DNA of 64,000 nucleotides from Rhodobacteraceae bacterium EhC02 (lineage in GTDB: Bacteria; Pseudomonadota; Alphaproteobacteria; Rhodobacterales; Rhodobacteraceae). Of the stretch, positions 44,181 to 55,656 are shown piece after piece. The translations under genes and the position numbers were made by a program. The notes under the pieces are model-generated. The model made no database searches. It was not told where the DNA came from and saw only the letters and a list, made by a program, of their open reading frames with translations. The stretch covers positions 186,001 to 250,000 of the forward strand of contig LXYH01000016.1 of assembly GCA_001650895.1 (NCBI GenBank), given 5' to 3'. Within the stretch, counting starts at the first letter, position 1. The number at the start of each line of letters is the position of its first letter.

Positions 44181-44197
44181 GCGCGAAGGAGAAGACC

Positions 44198-45328
44198 ATG
44201 ACCGGACACGAAAGACCCCGTCACCTGCTGGCCGTGCTGGCGGCCCTGTCGCTGCTCATTGCCGCCTTGCCCATCGCCCCGCCACCGGCCCATGCCCAGC
44301 AGAGCCTTGCGCAATATGACCCGGATGCCCTGGCCCGCCTTGTGCGGGACTGGCTTGACGCACCCCACGCCGATCATGACAGCCTGTCCTTCACCTACTG
44401 GAACAAGCAGGGCGCGGTGCCGACCGAATGCGCCGCCTGCCATTCGCAACCGGGTTTCCTGGATCATCTGGGCGCCGATGGCACGCCCGCCGGGGTGGTG
44501 GACCATCCCGCCGCGATCAACCAGCCGATCGGCTGCGCCTCATGCCACACGGACAGCGCCCATGCGCTTGACCGGGTGACCTTCCCCTCGGGGATCGAAG
44601 TGGCGGGGCTTGGGGCCTCGGCCCTCTGCGGCACCTGCCACCAGGGGCGCCTCTCCGGCCTCGATGTGGCGCGCGCCACGGCTAGCCTGCCCGAGGATCA
44701 GGTTCAGGCCGACCTTGGCTTCATGAACATCCACTATGCCGCCGCCGCAGGGGTTCAGGGTGGGGGCGACCTGATCGCGGGTTATCACTATCCGGGCCAA
44801 AGCTATGCCGGAACCTTCACCCATGTGCCCAGCGCCGGCACCTGTATCGCCTGCCATGATGCGCACAGCACCAGGGTCGAGACCGAAAGCTGCCTGAGTT
44901 GCCATCGCGGCGTGGACGATCTGCGCGCCATCCGCATGCAGCACGGCGATTTCGACGGGGACGGCAGCATCGCGGGTGGCATCATGTCCGAGATCGCGGG
45001 GCTCGAGGCGCAGCTTCTCGCCGCGATCCGCACCTATGCCCTGCAGGTATCGGGCCAGCCCCTCGCCTATGCGCCGGGGCAATATCCCTATTTCTTCAAG
45101 GATCCCGACCAAGACGGGAAGATCGGCGCGGATGAGGGGGGCTTTCCCAACCGTTACCAGTCCTGGACCCCGCGCCTTCTGAAGGCCGCCTACAATTACC
45201 AGATGTCGCGCAAGGATCCGGGCGCTTATGTTCACAACCCGCGCTATGTGCTGCAACTGCTGCATGACAGCCTGGCGGATCTGGCGGGCGTGATCGACCT
45301 TGATCTTGGCAGGCGCCCCCGCCCCTAG
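44198..45328 (+). CDS. periplasmic pentaheme cytochrome c-like protein with EF-hand-like loops
   Basis: The 376-residue protein has a signal peptide ending in AHAQQ and five CxxCH heme sites: CAACH, CASCH, CGTCH, CIACH and CLSCH. After the hemes come two calcium-loop-like stretches, DFDGDGSIAGG and DPDQDGKIGADEGG. I recognise no named family; it is a periplasmic electron carrier. AAGGAG precedes ATG 44198. Confidence 0.8.
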   Translation: MTGHERPRHLLAVLAALSLLIAALPIAPPPAHAQQSLAQYDPDALARLVRDWLDAPHADHDSLSFTYWNKQGAVPTECAACHSQPGFLDHLGADGTPAGVVDHPAAINQPIGCASCHTDSAHALDRVTFPSGIEVAGLGASALCGTCHQGRLSGLDVARATASLPEDQVQADLGFMNIHYAAAAGVQGGGDLIAGYHYPGQSYAGTFTHVPSAGTCIACHDAHSTRVETESCLSCHRGVDDLRAIRMQHGDFDGDGSIAGGIMSEIAGLEAQLLAAIRTYALQVSGQPLAYAPGQYPYFFKDPDQDGKIGADEGGFPNRYQSWTPRLLKAAYNYQMSRKDPGAYVHNPRYVLQLLHDSLADLAGVIDLDLGRRPRP

Positions 45329-45343
45329 ACCCTCAAGGCGCGA

Positions 45344-46128
45344 TCAGGCCGCGATGGCACGGTATCCCGCTCCATCCACCCGGAGGCGCGCGAACTTCAG
45401 CGGATCAACCGCATGACCACCCGTGAAGACCAGGTCCTGCGCCGCGATCTCGGCCAGGGCGGCCTTGCGGCTGCGCGTGGCCATCGCGGGATCGACATCA
45501 TAGATGGTGGCCGTCTCCGGCGCGGGCAATTGCAGTGCCGCGGAATGGAAGATGTCGCCCACGATCACCAGCCCTGCCCCGATCCGCAGCCCGATATGGC
45601 CGGGCGTATGGCCCGGCAGTTCCCAGACCGTGACACCCGGCGCCACGGCATCGCCTTGGGCCACGGTGACGATGCGCCCCGCATGGGCCGCGATCACGGC
45701 CGAGGCCGGTCCGTCACGATCCGTCCAATGCGCAAGTTCGGCCGCATGCATCATGATCCGCGCCGCCGGAAAGGCCGGCACGGCGCCGACAAGCGCACCA
45801 CCACAGTGATCGCCATGCAGATGCGTGAAGACAAGCGTGCCGATATCCCCGGGCGCCACGCCCAGCGCCGCCAGACGGGCAGGCAATTGCCCGCCCTTGT
45901 CCCCGGCCAGCGCGCCATAACCCGTATCGACCAGCGTCAGCGCATCGCCCTGCCGGATCAGGAACACGTTGAATGCCGTGCGGATCGTGCTGTCGCCCGC
46001 TGCTGCAAGCCGCAGGGCCAGCGTCTCGGGATCAACGGCGGGAAACACCTGCGCCCCGAAATCCGCGCCACCATCGGCCAGGCAGAAGACCTCGGCCACA
46101 TCCGCCTCGAACCTTGCGATCCCCTCCA

Positions 46129-46129
<1 letters not shown>
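45344..46129 (-). CDS. MBL-fold metallo-hydrolase (lactonase-like)
   Basis: The 261-residue hydrolase has HLHGDHCGG (HxHxDH) after FNVFLIRQGDALTLVDTGYG, with later ligands in WELPGHTPGHIG and FTGGHAVD. It resembles lactonases and quorum-quenching-type MBL enzymes. Its ATG overlaps the guaB stop by one base (TGATG), an unusual operon partner for guaB. Confidence 0.83.
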
Positions 46130-47829
<1,700 letters not shown>

Positions 47830-47836
47830 TCACCCC

Positions 47837-49933
47837 ATGAGCAGCGCGACCACCGCTTCCGCAGCGACACCACAGACCGCAGCATCCCAGGACCCTCTCG
47901 TCGTCTTCACCCCATCGGGCAAGCGGGGCCGTTTTCCGGTGGGCACGCCCGTCCTGACCGCCGCACGCCAGCTGGGCGTGGATCTGGACAGCGTCTGCGG
48001 CGGGCGCGGCATCTGCTCGAAATGCCAGATCACGCCGTCCTACGGCGAATTCTCGAAATTCGGCGTGACCTCCGAACCCGAGGCCCTCTCGGACTGGAAC
48101 AGCGTCGAGCAGCGCTACAAGGACAAGCGCGGCCTGATCGACGGGCGCCGCCTTGGCTGTCAGGCCACCGTGCAGGGCGACGTGGTCATCGACGTGCCCC
48201 CCGAAAGCCAGGTGCACAAGCAGGTGGTGCGCAAGGCGGCCACCGCCCGCGCCATCATCATGGACCCTGCCACCCGGCTCTATTTCGTCGAGGTGGAAGA
48301 ACCGGACATGCATGAGCCAACGGGCGATCTGGAACGGCTGGCCCGCGCCCTGCGCGACCAGTGGCAGATTGCCGACATCCGCGCCGACCTGTCGGTGCTG
48401 ACCAAGCTGCAGCCGGTGCTGCGCAAGGGCAACTGGCAGGTCACGGTGGCGCTTTACCGCGATCATCACGAAGGCCACGCGCGCCTGCTGGACATCTGGC
48501 CCGGTCTCTACGAGGGCGGTCTGTACGGCCTTGCCATCGACCTTGGCTCGACCACCATCGCAGCACATCTGTGCGATCTGGTCACCGGGCAGGTGCTGTG
48601 CTCCTCGGGTGTGATGAACCCGCAGATCCGCTTTGGCGAGGATCTGATGAGCCGTGTGTCATACGCGATGATGAACCCCGGCGGCGACAAGGACATGACC
48701 CGCGCGGTGCGCACCGCGCTCAACGGCCTGACCCAGAGCCTGAGCACCGAGGCCGGGATCGATCCCGCCACGATCTTCGAGGCGGTGATCGTCTGCAACC
48801 CGGTCATGCATCACCTTCTGTTGGGGATAGACCCGGTCGAACTGGGCCAGGCGCCTTTCGCGCTGGCCACCTCATCCTCGCTGTCGCTGCGCGCGACGGA
48901 TCTGGAATTCACCACGCTCAACGACCGCGCACAGGTCTATCTGCTGCCCTGCATCGCGGGCCATGTGGGGGCCGATGCCGCCGCCGTGGCCCTGTCCGAG
49001 GAACCGGGCAAGTCGCAGGATCTGGTCCTTGTCGTCGATGTGGGCACCAATGCCGAGATCCTTCTGGGCAATACGACCCGCGTTCTGGCCTGCTCCTCGC
49101 CCACCGGCCCCGCCTTCGAGGGCGCGCAGATCAGCGCCGGCCAGCGCGCCGCACCCGGCGCGATCGAGCGGATCGAGATTGATCCTGCCACCAAGGAACC
49201 GCGCTTCCGCATCATCGGCACGGAACTGTGGTCCGACGAGCCCGGCTTCGCCGAGGCCGCAGCCGCATCAGGCATCACCGGCATCTGCGGATCGGGCATC
49301 ATCGAGGCCGTGGCCGAGATGCGCATGGCGGGCCTGCTGGACGACTCGGGCCTGATCGGATCGGCCGACCAGACCGGCACGCCCCGCTGCATCGCCGAAG
49401 GGCGCACCCATGCCTACGTGATCCATGACGCCACCGCCGAGGGTGGGCCGCTGATCAGCGTGACCCAGGGCGACATCCGCGCGATCCAGCTGGCCAAATC
49501 CGCGCTTTACGCGGGCGCACGCCTGCTGATGGATGAAATGGGCGTCGACAAGGTGGACCGCGTGGTGCTGGCAGGCGCCTTCGGTGCCCATATCAGCCCC
49601 AAACACGCGATGGTGCTGGGCATGATCCCCGATGTGCCGCTCGACCGCGTCTTCAGCGCGGGCAATGCCGCCGGCACCGGCGCGCGCATCGCGCTGTGCA
49701 ACATCGGCAGCCGCGCCGAGATCGAGGCGACCGTGGGCAAGATCACCAAGATCGAAACCGCGATCGAGCCGAAATTCCAGGAACATTTCGTCGCCGCAAA
49801 TGCGATCCCGCACAAGACCGACCCCTTCCCGGAACTGTCCAAGGTGGTGTCGCTGCCCTCGCCCTCGTTCAACACGCGCGGCGAAGGCGGCGGCGGCGAC
49901 GACGGCGGACGGCGGCGGCGCAGAAGGGCTTGA
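47837..49933 (+). CDS. DUF4445/ASKHA corrinoid-activase-like protein with N-terminal ferredoxin
   Basis: The 698-residue protein begins with a plant-type 2Fe-2S domain (Cys54, Cys60, Cys63 in DSVCGGRGICSKC, fourth Cys in RLGCQATV), then an ASKHA ATPase-like region with AIDLGSTTIAAHL and LVVDVGTNAEILLG. This is the RACo/RamA-type architecture, a protein that uses ATP to reduce a corrinoid cofactor back to Co(I). Its C-terminus ends in a Gly/Asp/Arg-rich tail with six Arg in a row. No corrinoid methyltransferase is nearby. tRNA-Gly follows 35 bp later. Confidence 0.87.
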   Translation: MSSATTASAATPQTAASQDPLVVFTPSGKRGRFPVGTPVLTAARQLGVDLDSVCGGRGICSKCQITPSYGEFSKFGVTSEPEALSDWNSVEQRYKDKRGLIDGRRLGCQATVQGDVVIDVPPESQVHKQVVRKAATARAIIMDPATRLYFVEVEEPDMHEPTGDLERLARALRDQWQIADIRADLSVLTKLQPVLRKGNWQVTVALYRDHHEGHARLLDIWPGLYEGGLYGLAIDLGSTTIAAHLCDLVTGQVLCSSGVMNPQIRFGEDLMSRVSYAMMNPGGDKDMTRAVRTALNGLTQSLSTEAGIDPATIFEAVIVCNPVMHHLLLGIDPVELGQAPFALATSSSLSLRATDLEFTTLNDRAQVYLLPCIAGHVGADAAAVALSEEPGKSQDLVLVVDVGTNAEILLGNTTRVLACSSPTGPAFEGAQISAGQRAAPGAIERIEIDPATKEPRFRIIGTELWSDEPGFAEAAAASGITGICGSGIIEAVAEMRMAGLLDDSGLIGSADQTGTPRCIAEGRTHAYVIHDATAEGGPLISVTQGDIRAIQLAKSALYAGARLLMDEMGVDKVDRVVLAGAFGAHISPKHAMVLGMIPDVPLDRVFSAGNAAGTGARIALCNIGSRAEIEATVGKITKIETAIEPKFQEHFVAANAIPHKTDPFPELSKVVSLPSPSFNTRGEGGGGDDGGRRRRRRA

Positions 49934-49968
49934 CGCTCGGCACGGCCTCACTTACCTGTCAGATCGTC

Positions 49969-50042
49969 GCGGGTGTAGCTCAATGGTAGAGCAGCAGCTT
50001 CCCAAGCTGAATACGAGGGTTCGATTCCCTTCACCCGCTCCA
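49969..50042 (+). tRNA. tRNA-Gly (CCC), attL site of the integrated element
   Basis: GCGGGTG pairs with CACCCGC; D arm GCTCAATGGTAGAGC, anticodon loop TTCCCAA (CCC), T arm AGGGTTCGATTCCCT, encoded CCA. The last 62 bp (49981-50042) recur exactly at 60664-60725, so the element inserted into the 3' part of this gene and rebuilt it. Confidence 0.96.
49981..50042 (+). repeat. attL, 62-bp direct repeat
   Basis: Starts CAATGGTAGAGCAGCAGC and ends TTCACCCGCTCCA; identical to 60664-60725. Bases differ immediately outside on both sides. Confidence 0.93.
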
Positions 50043-50098
50043 CCACAGCAGTTATATGCGTTTACACTCAATAGCTTAGGCTTTTTGAGGTGTTATAA

Positions 50099-51199
50099 AT
50101 GCACACAAATATCACACGACACACGACTCTGATCAATGGTCACCTCTACTACAATCGTCGAGTTCCGGCGCATGCTCAGGGCGCTTTCGGTACCCAAATT
50201 CGGATCAGGATCAACAACGTACAAGAAGCTGAACGCCTTACAAGACGGCTGAACGACATCTGGGCTGAAGACGACATAACAGTCGCTCCCAACCTTGACG
50301 TGCTACTTGCAGCCACGACAACAAAACAAGCCACACTGACCGCGATAGCCTCAGAGTATGTCGAAGTGCGCGGCATTCAGGATAACCCAACCATCAGTTC
50401 CGCCTTGATGCTGGCCCAGTTGTCAGGGGACATGCCAATAGAAGGTTACGGCAGACAGGATGCGCGGTACTTTGTGAAGACACTTATTGATCGCGGCTTA
50501 AGAACAACGTCTGTTAGGCGGCGGTTGAACTGCTTAAGTGCAATCTTCAATTACGCATATGCTGAGTATGAAATTGTCGGGAGAAATCCGTTCTTGAGGG
50601 TTCTGGTCCCCAAAGAGGGTGTTGACCGTGTTAAGCGCGTTGCTTTTCAGCTTGATGAGTTAAAGCCACTATATGACGCATGCATTGCAAGCGACAGACG
50701 GTTGCGCTGGGCAGTACCAATCCTTGGCGAAACTGGATGCCGTATGGCTGAAGTGATCGGTTTGAGGCAGGCGGACGTTGCCTCTGACGGTTCTATGATC
50801 AAGATTACTGGTCACAACGCGAGACGGTTGAAGACGCCGGGATCCGAGCGGGAAATTCCTCTGGTCGGTTACGCGCAGGCTGCGGTTCAACAACTGCTAG
50901 AAACTAGCAACAGTGACCACCTATTCTCAGAGTACCTCAGGGACGGGACAGTTCTTGCAACACATGCAGGCAACACACTGAACAAATGGCTGAAAAGGGT
51001 CAGCAAGGGCAAAACAGCACATTCCCTGCGCCACGCCTTTCGAGATCGTCTGAGGGCCGTTGAATGTCCGATAGAACTACTGGATGCGCTGGGCGGATGG
51101 AGTAACGTGAAGGGAGCAGGTACTAAGTATGGGGCGGGACATTCACTAGAGCAAAAGCGCAACTGGCTGGAAAAAATAGCTGTGTTGGCAGAGGATTAG
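50099..51199 (+). CDS. int: tyrosine-type site-specific integrase
   Basis: The 366-residue integrase has a SAM-like core-binding domain at about 75-170 and a catalytic domain with Arg215 ([14 protein letters not shown]), HSLRHAF (His308, Arg311), GGW at 332-334 and Tyr344 (GAGTKYGAG). It reads away from tRNA-Gly and should catalyse integration between the tRNA attB and element attP. No excisionase is obvious. ATG 50099 lies 57 bp after the tRNA. Confidence 0.93.
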   Translation: MHTNITRHTTLINGHLYYNRRVPAHAQGAFGTQIRIRINNVQEAERLTRRLNDIWAEDDITVAPNLDVLLAATTTKQATLTAIASEYVEVRGIQDNPTISSALMLAQLSGDMPIEGYGRQDARYFVKTLIDRGLRTTSVRRRLNCLSAIFNYAYAEYEIVGRNPFLRVLVPKEGVDRVKRVAFQLDELKPLYDACIASDRRLRWAVPILGETGCRMAEVIGLRQADVASDGSMIKITGHNARRLKTPGSEREIPLVGYAQAAVQQLLETSNSDHLFSEYLRDGTVLATHAGNTLNKWLKRVSKGKTAHSLRHAFRDRLRAVECPIELLDALGGWSNVKGAGTKYGAGHSLEQKRNWLEKIAVLAED

Positions 51200-51317
51200 G
51201 CAATATGGTCCTGACTATGTCTTTCAAACTTTCAGGAAGGGCGTAGCAACACAGGTTGAGACTGCCCTAGTCCCTGAAAATCATGTCTCCCGCCTGCTTG
51301 GGCATGATCTCAAGACT

Positions 51318-51782
51318 ATGTCTTCCGGTAAAACCCATGTCGCGACAGCCCTTGGTGTGCAGGCCGTCGAACATCACCGCCGAAAGGTCCGTTTCTTCTC
51401 GACTATCGAGCAGGTCAACACACTTGAACAGGAGAAGGCCAAAGGGAAGGCTGGTCAGCTCGCCGAAAGCCTCACCAAGCTTGATCTCGTGATCTTGGAC
51501 GAGCTGGGCTACTTGCCGTTCAGCGCCTCGGGCGGCGCACTGCTCTTCCACCTGCTGAGCAAGTTATACGAACGCACCAGTGTCGTCATCACCGCCAATC
51601 TGAGCTTCACCCAATGGGCGACAGTCTTCGGTGATGCCAAGATGACCACCGCGCTGCTCGATCTCCTCACCCACCGCTGCCACATCCTGGAAACCGGAAA
51701 CGACAGCCACCGCTTCAAGGCCAGTTGGGCCGCCACTTTGCGGAAAACCAAGGAGGACAATCATGCCTTGACCAAAGCCTGA
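51318..51782 (+). pseudogene. IS21-family IstB helper ATPase, C-terminal fragment
   Basis: The 154 residues begin inside the Walker A motif ([12 protein letters not shown]) and continue with [29 protein letters not shown] (Walker B) and [13 protein letters not shown]. The first ~100 residues of IstB and all of IstA are missing. Downstream bases resemble an IS21-type end (AGTGGGTCAAATCTCGATGG), so one end of a degraded IS21 element sits here. Confidence 0.8.
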
Positions 51783-51881
51783 CCCCCGAAACATAACTTA
51801 GAAGTGGGTCAAATCTCGATGGAAAACCCGGGTCACTTCTGGGTGGAAATCAACACGTAAACATTGGGAACAATGCGACTG

Positions 51882-52361
51882 TCAGTCCACCAATGTGAAC
51901 GTATGTTCGTAGTGCCCCGCATCGCGCCGTGTCGTCACCATCTGACCACGTGCTCCAATGAATCGGCCCGTACCGCCAATGACAGCTCTGACATGCGGTG
52001 AATCTGGAGCCATTTCTGCTTGCTCGGCAGGGTATGCAGCCGTCCCGGCTATCACCAGTGTATCAGTACTACCAAAGTTTACCACAATCTGCGCAATACG
52101 GTCCAAAAAAACATCATTTTCGCCTACTGGGATCGAAACGGTAATGATGACGCCATGCATCTCACCAGATGTGCCATCATCGGCAGTAAAATCTGCCTCA
52201 AATGCCATTATATCACCATGAGAAGAACCTTGCGCACCAATGTCCACATGCGTGATGGCGGGTAATTCCTGCAGTATGGAAAACGTCTGATCCGCTGACG
52301 CGGGAACGGCAACCAAGCCTACCAACGCTAAAGCTGCAACGTGCGTGTGGTAATAGTTCAT
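51882..52361 (-). CDS. secreted protein with AOC-like barrel pattern
   Basis: The 159-residue exported protein (signal cut near VPASA) ends in VIGGTGRFIGARGQMVTTRR and EHTFTLVD, a pattern of allene oxide cyclase-like beta-barrel domains (VxGGTGxFxGAxG). It is a small secreted barrel; substrate unknown. ATG 52361 starts the signal peptide. It is inside the integrated element, with no operon partner. Confidence 0.7.
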   Translation of the reverse strand: MNYYHTHVAALALVGLVAVPASADQTFSILQELPAITHVDIGAQGSSHGDIMAFEADFTADDGTSGEMHGVIITVSIPVGENDVFLDRIAQIVVNFGSTDTLVIAGTAAYPAEQAEMAPDSPHVRAVIGGTGRFIGARGQMVTTRRDAGHYEHTFTLVD

Positions 52362-52629
52362 TGGTCAAGTCCTTTGTAAGTTACTGTGACTACTGACTTT
52401 ACAAAAAGCAAAGCATTCCCCATCGCTGATATCATGTCATCACACAAGGCGTATTTTCTTTGCCACGCAACTTGAGAATCTGAAAACCGCATGGGCCGGG
52501 CCAGATACAGAGAATTCAAGACACTCCCAAGACACTGGCGGCAACAGGCTAACCGTTTGCTGTCGCCCCCACTCCATGCCACTGCCCAATGCTGTCCCAG
52601 TTCAGGTGATAGTTCAGGTTACGGCAAAA

Positions 52630-52920
52630 TTACTCAGCGCCCTCAATGATCATCAGGTCTGTGTCAGAACATGTTTCACGCACAGCCTTTGCGGCTTGAT
52701 ATTCGGCACTAAAGTAGAACGTTTCGGCAGCTTGCTTGCTCTCAAACTCAATCATCATCAACGTGCCAGCGAGGTCACCTTCGTGCCTGTCCGCTGAGGG
52801 GCCTCTAGCTAGGACCTTGCCGCCATATTTCTTGATGACTGGTGCTGCCATGCCTGCAAATTCTTGGAACCTTTCAGCATCAGTGACCCTAATGTTCGCC
52901 ACCAAGTATCCCTTTGGCAT
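52630..52920 (-). CDS. DUF1330 family protein
   Basis: The 96-residue ferredoxin-like-fold protein reads KGYLVANIRVTDAERFQEFA, then APVIKKYGGKVLARG, EFESKQAAETFYFSAEYQAA: the DUF1330 pattern, a dimeric alpha/beta barrel of unknown activity. GGAGG precedes ATG 52920. The longer open frame to 53298 is not supported. Confidence 0.83.
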   Translation of the reverse strand: MPKGYLVANIRVTDAERFQEFAGMAAPVIKKYGGKVLARGPSADRHEGDLAGTLMMIEFESKQAAETFYFSAEYQAAKAVRETCSDTDLMIIEGAE

Positions 52921-53532
52921 ATCGATCCTCCATCCTTTTTGTCTGATAACTCCTTTGTAAGCCTTGCATTTATGCATGAGAATAACCACCCTATTTCTTA
53001 AAGTGGTATTTGACGGTATCGCCATTTCAAGATGCACGGCACGAGTGACTCGTACGTCGCCCACGAGGCAAACCTGATGGGCGGGCTGATAGACCCAAAC
53101 GACTACCGGCAAAATGTGATGGCGGTTGAGGCTGTCACTGGATGCACTGTAGATCCACGCACAATTATTAACAGCGGCCTTCAGATACGAGCGTTGGTCA
53201 TCTGCTAATTCTGATACCGAACCTTTTTCTTTGTCTTGGATTCTGAGGGATATACCGTCGCACCTCGTTTCATCTCCCCAGAGTCTGGAGGGTCCCATCC
53301 ACGCTGCGCAGCGCAGAGCCTGAAAGGCGACGCCCTACGGGCTTAGCAAGCTGCTATTACCACCAAAAAATTAGCCCCCCGCCAAGAGTGAGGCAGAGGG
53401 CTGGTCTTCCAAAGGGACTGGTGAATGAAAAACTTAGGGACAGCTAAAATGAACAACTTTAGAATGCGTTACTACCTTTAGATATGTCAACCGGAATATG
53501 AGGCACCTGTCACATGCGCGACAATAGACCTT
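52921..53532. other. gap in the element, possible short coding remnant
   Basis: About 610 bp with no full gene. A 58-codon frame on the plus strand (53032-53208), starting MHGTSDSYVAHEANLMGG and ending in QIRALVIC, has protein-like composition but no ribosome site or known family; it may be a fragment. Confidence 0.4.
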
Positions 53533-54087
53533 TTAGGATGCAAGGATGCGGTAGAGGCTGGCCCTGCTGATGCCCAGTTGGTCACAGACCTTAGCCTTGG
53601 ACATACCAGAGTTAAGCAGCGACAAAGCAGCATCTGACTTGTTCATGGCAGTGGGCTTGCGTCCTGTGTACTTACCTTCAGCCTTGGCCTTGGCGATACC
53701 TTCCCTCTGACGTTCAAGCATCATCTCACGCTCAAACTGGGCAACGGATGCCATGACGTTTAACATCATCTTCCCTGTGGCTGTCGTCGTGTCTATCTGC
53801 TGACCACCCATCGACAGGATAACCAAGCCTGAACCCTTGACCTCCAGTGTCTCAAGCAACTCCCCAAGATGCCTGACAGACCTAGCCAGACGGTCCAGCT
53901 TGGTCACTACCAGCTTGTCACCCTTACGCAGGGATTTGATAGCTGCATCCAGTTGGGGACGTTCACCAACAGACGACACTTGTTCCTGGTAGACTTCTTC
54001 ACAACCATAAGCCTGAAGGTCTCTGACTTGGGCTTCAAGTCCAGCCTGTTGGTCCAGCGTCGATGTTCTTGCAATTCCTACCAGCAT
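53533..54087 (-). CDS. serine recombinase (resolvase/invertase family)
   Basis: The 184-residue protein has the catalytic Ser9 in GIARTSTLDQQAGLEAQ, LVVTKLDRLARSVRHLGELL, then MMLNVMASVAQFEREMMLER, and a C-terminal helix-turn-helix ending SKAKVCDQLGISRASLYRIL. It is the length of Tn3-type resolvases/DNA invertases. ATG 54087 begins the family N-terminus. No res site or transposase was identified. It could resolve or invert part of this element. Confidence 0.93.
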   Translation of the reverse strand: MLVGIARTSTLDQQAGLEAQVRDLQAYGCEEVYQEQVSSVGERPQLDAAIKSLRKGDKLVVTKLDRLARSVRHLGELLETLEVKGSGLVILSMGGQQIDTTTATGKMMLNVMASVAQFEREMMLERQREGIAKAKAEGKYTGRKPTAMNKSDAALSLLNSGMSKAKVCDQLGISRASLYRILAS

Positions 54088-54639
54088 GTCTCGATCCCTG
54101 TGCCTGATTCTCAATAACATCTTAGTATATTCTGATAAATGCTTCAATAGGGTAGTTTTGGGAAGTTTTTGAGACACTATTCTCATATGTCGCTAGGGCA
54201 GGACCAACTGAGACGGGAAAAGTGTTTTCCAGAAAGTCTCGCAGTCTATGGGCCTAGGCATCGACCACTGTAGGATTTGGCATCCCGGCCATCTACCGGG
54301 TTCGATGGAAAATGGGATTTGACGACCGTCCTAGAGTTCGGTTTCCACTAGCTACGCAAAAGCCTACCTCGATCTTGGCACAGCATTTGGTACTAAGTAC
54401 GGAAAGCGGACCTTCGCTGCAGTGTGGGCCAAGGTCATCTACGAGGACCTAGCAGCCATTTACGATTTTGATCAGACGCTTCCAGTGGCATGAAAGACCT
54501 CGTTGTTGCCGGGCTGCTATCCACAATCCAGTGCCGAGCCTTCATGGATTAGCCTAAGCTCGATGGGCTGCGTAGCGCAGTCCCTGTGACGCCCGCATAG
54601 CAAAATTGATTTTCTGGAAAATTTTGGTTACTTCACATC
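54088..54639. other. gap in the element with decayed coding remnant
   Basis: About 550 bp with no start-bearing gene. An open plus-strand stretch ending at the TGA near 54495 reads SYAKAYLDLGTAFGTKYGKR, then TFAAVWAKVIYEDLA; it lacks a start and is probably the end of a lost gene. Confidence 0.4.
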
Positions 54640-55656
54640 ATGCCCGGACCCAAACCTCGCCCAATACCAAGCCACGGAGAGCTTGAAGCAGTTTATCCAA
54701 GACTAACGCTTGAAGAGGCTGCCGAACATTTTGGGGTAGGACAAACCCTCTTTTTTAAATGGTTGAAAGCTAGGGGCATTCCTCGAACAAGAACGCATCG
54801 CAAACCCAGAAGCGATGAACACAAGAAGCATCTTTCGGAAGCGCATCTGGCTAGGACCCGCGAGAAAAAGGAACCCAATCGCACCTGCCCGACTTGCCGC
54901 AAACCCTTCTATCTCAGACCCTCTTCGCTACTTGATGTTAATTATTGCTCCAGGGCATGTAAGGCGCTTGCGCAAAAAAATTCGCTTACCATGAAGAATT
55001 GCGAATATTGCGGACGGGAGTTTCAGCGTCGGAAGATTGAAACAAGCCAAAATTTCGCTCGAAGACGCTTTTGCTCGAAAAAATGCCAAACCACATCTGC
55101 ACCGCCACCAACTTACTTTGGCAAGGACAATCCTAAATGGAAGGGTGACGACGCGCGCCGACGTAATCGCCTTGGACCATCACGCAAGTGGCGAGAGCAA
55201 GTTCTGGCGAGAGACCATGCGACCTGCCAAAGGTGTGGGACCACGGATGTGACACTGGTAGTGCACCATATTTTGCCTTTTGAAACTTACCCGGAAAAGC
55301 GTTGGGACGTGGATAATGGCCTCACACTGTGTCAGCCATGCCATTTCAAGGAACATGGATGGGAACTAAGCGAAAAAGGCGTCCGAGAATTTACAGATGA
55401 GCGCGGAGTATTACTGCGCAGGTGGATCGGACCATGTCTGAACTGCGGGAAGTTCCTTGTGAAAAGGGCAAGCGATTTGAGGCGCACAGATGGAAGCACA
55501 AGAGACTACGCTTTCTGCTCAAATAAGTGCTCGCTAGAACTCGCTTGGAAACTCAGAAATGGTAAGTCGCCACGCTCCAGTTACTCAGACTTGTTTGAGA
55601 CTTATGCAAAGAGCCAAAAGATGAAGCGCAAATCCCAAAGCGGTCGGGCGCCTTGA
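54640..55656 (+). CDS. HNH endonuclease with repeated zinc-ribbon modules
   Basis: The 338-residue protein starts with a helix-turn-helix-like segment (YPRLTLEEAAEHFGVGQTLF), then two Cys4-type fingers (CPTCRKPFYL...CSRAC and CEYCGREF...CSKKC), the HNH core (CQRCGTTDVTLVVHHILPFE, then GLTLCQPCH) and a fourth finger (CLNCGKFLV...CSNKC). FCS/MYM-like fingers around an HNH suggest DNA binding and cutting; homing, defence or restriction roles are possible. It is on the plus strand alone. Confidence 0.85.
   Translation: MPGPKPRPIPSHGELEAVYPRLTLEEAAEHFGVGQTLFFKWLKARGIPRTRTHRKPRSDEHKKHLSEAHLARTREKKEPNRTCPTCRKPFYLRPSSLLDVNYCSRACKALAQKNSLTMKNCEYCGREFQRRKIETSQNFARRRFCSKKCQTTSAPPPTYFGKDNPKWKGDDARRRNRLGPSRKWREQVLARDHATCQRCGTTDVTLVVHHILPFETYPEKRWDVDNGLTLCQPCHFKEHGWELSEKGVREFTDERGVLLRRWIGPCLNCGKFLVKRASDLRRTDGSTRDYAFCSNKCSLELAWKLRNGKSPRSSYSDLFETYAKSQKMKRKSQSGRAP

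Noticed and set aside
53032-53208. 58-codon frame as a real gene
   Set aside because: Protein-like but lacks a ribosome site and recognisable family; kept only as a note in the gap entry.
52630-53298. 222-codon extension of DUF1330
   Set aside because: GGAGG and ATG at 52920 fit the family start; the upstream residues show no homology pattern.
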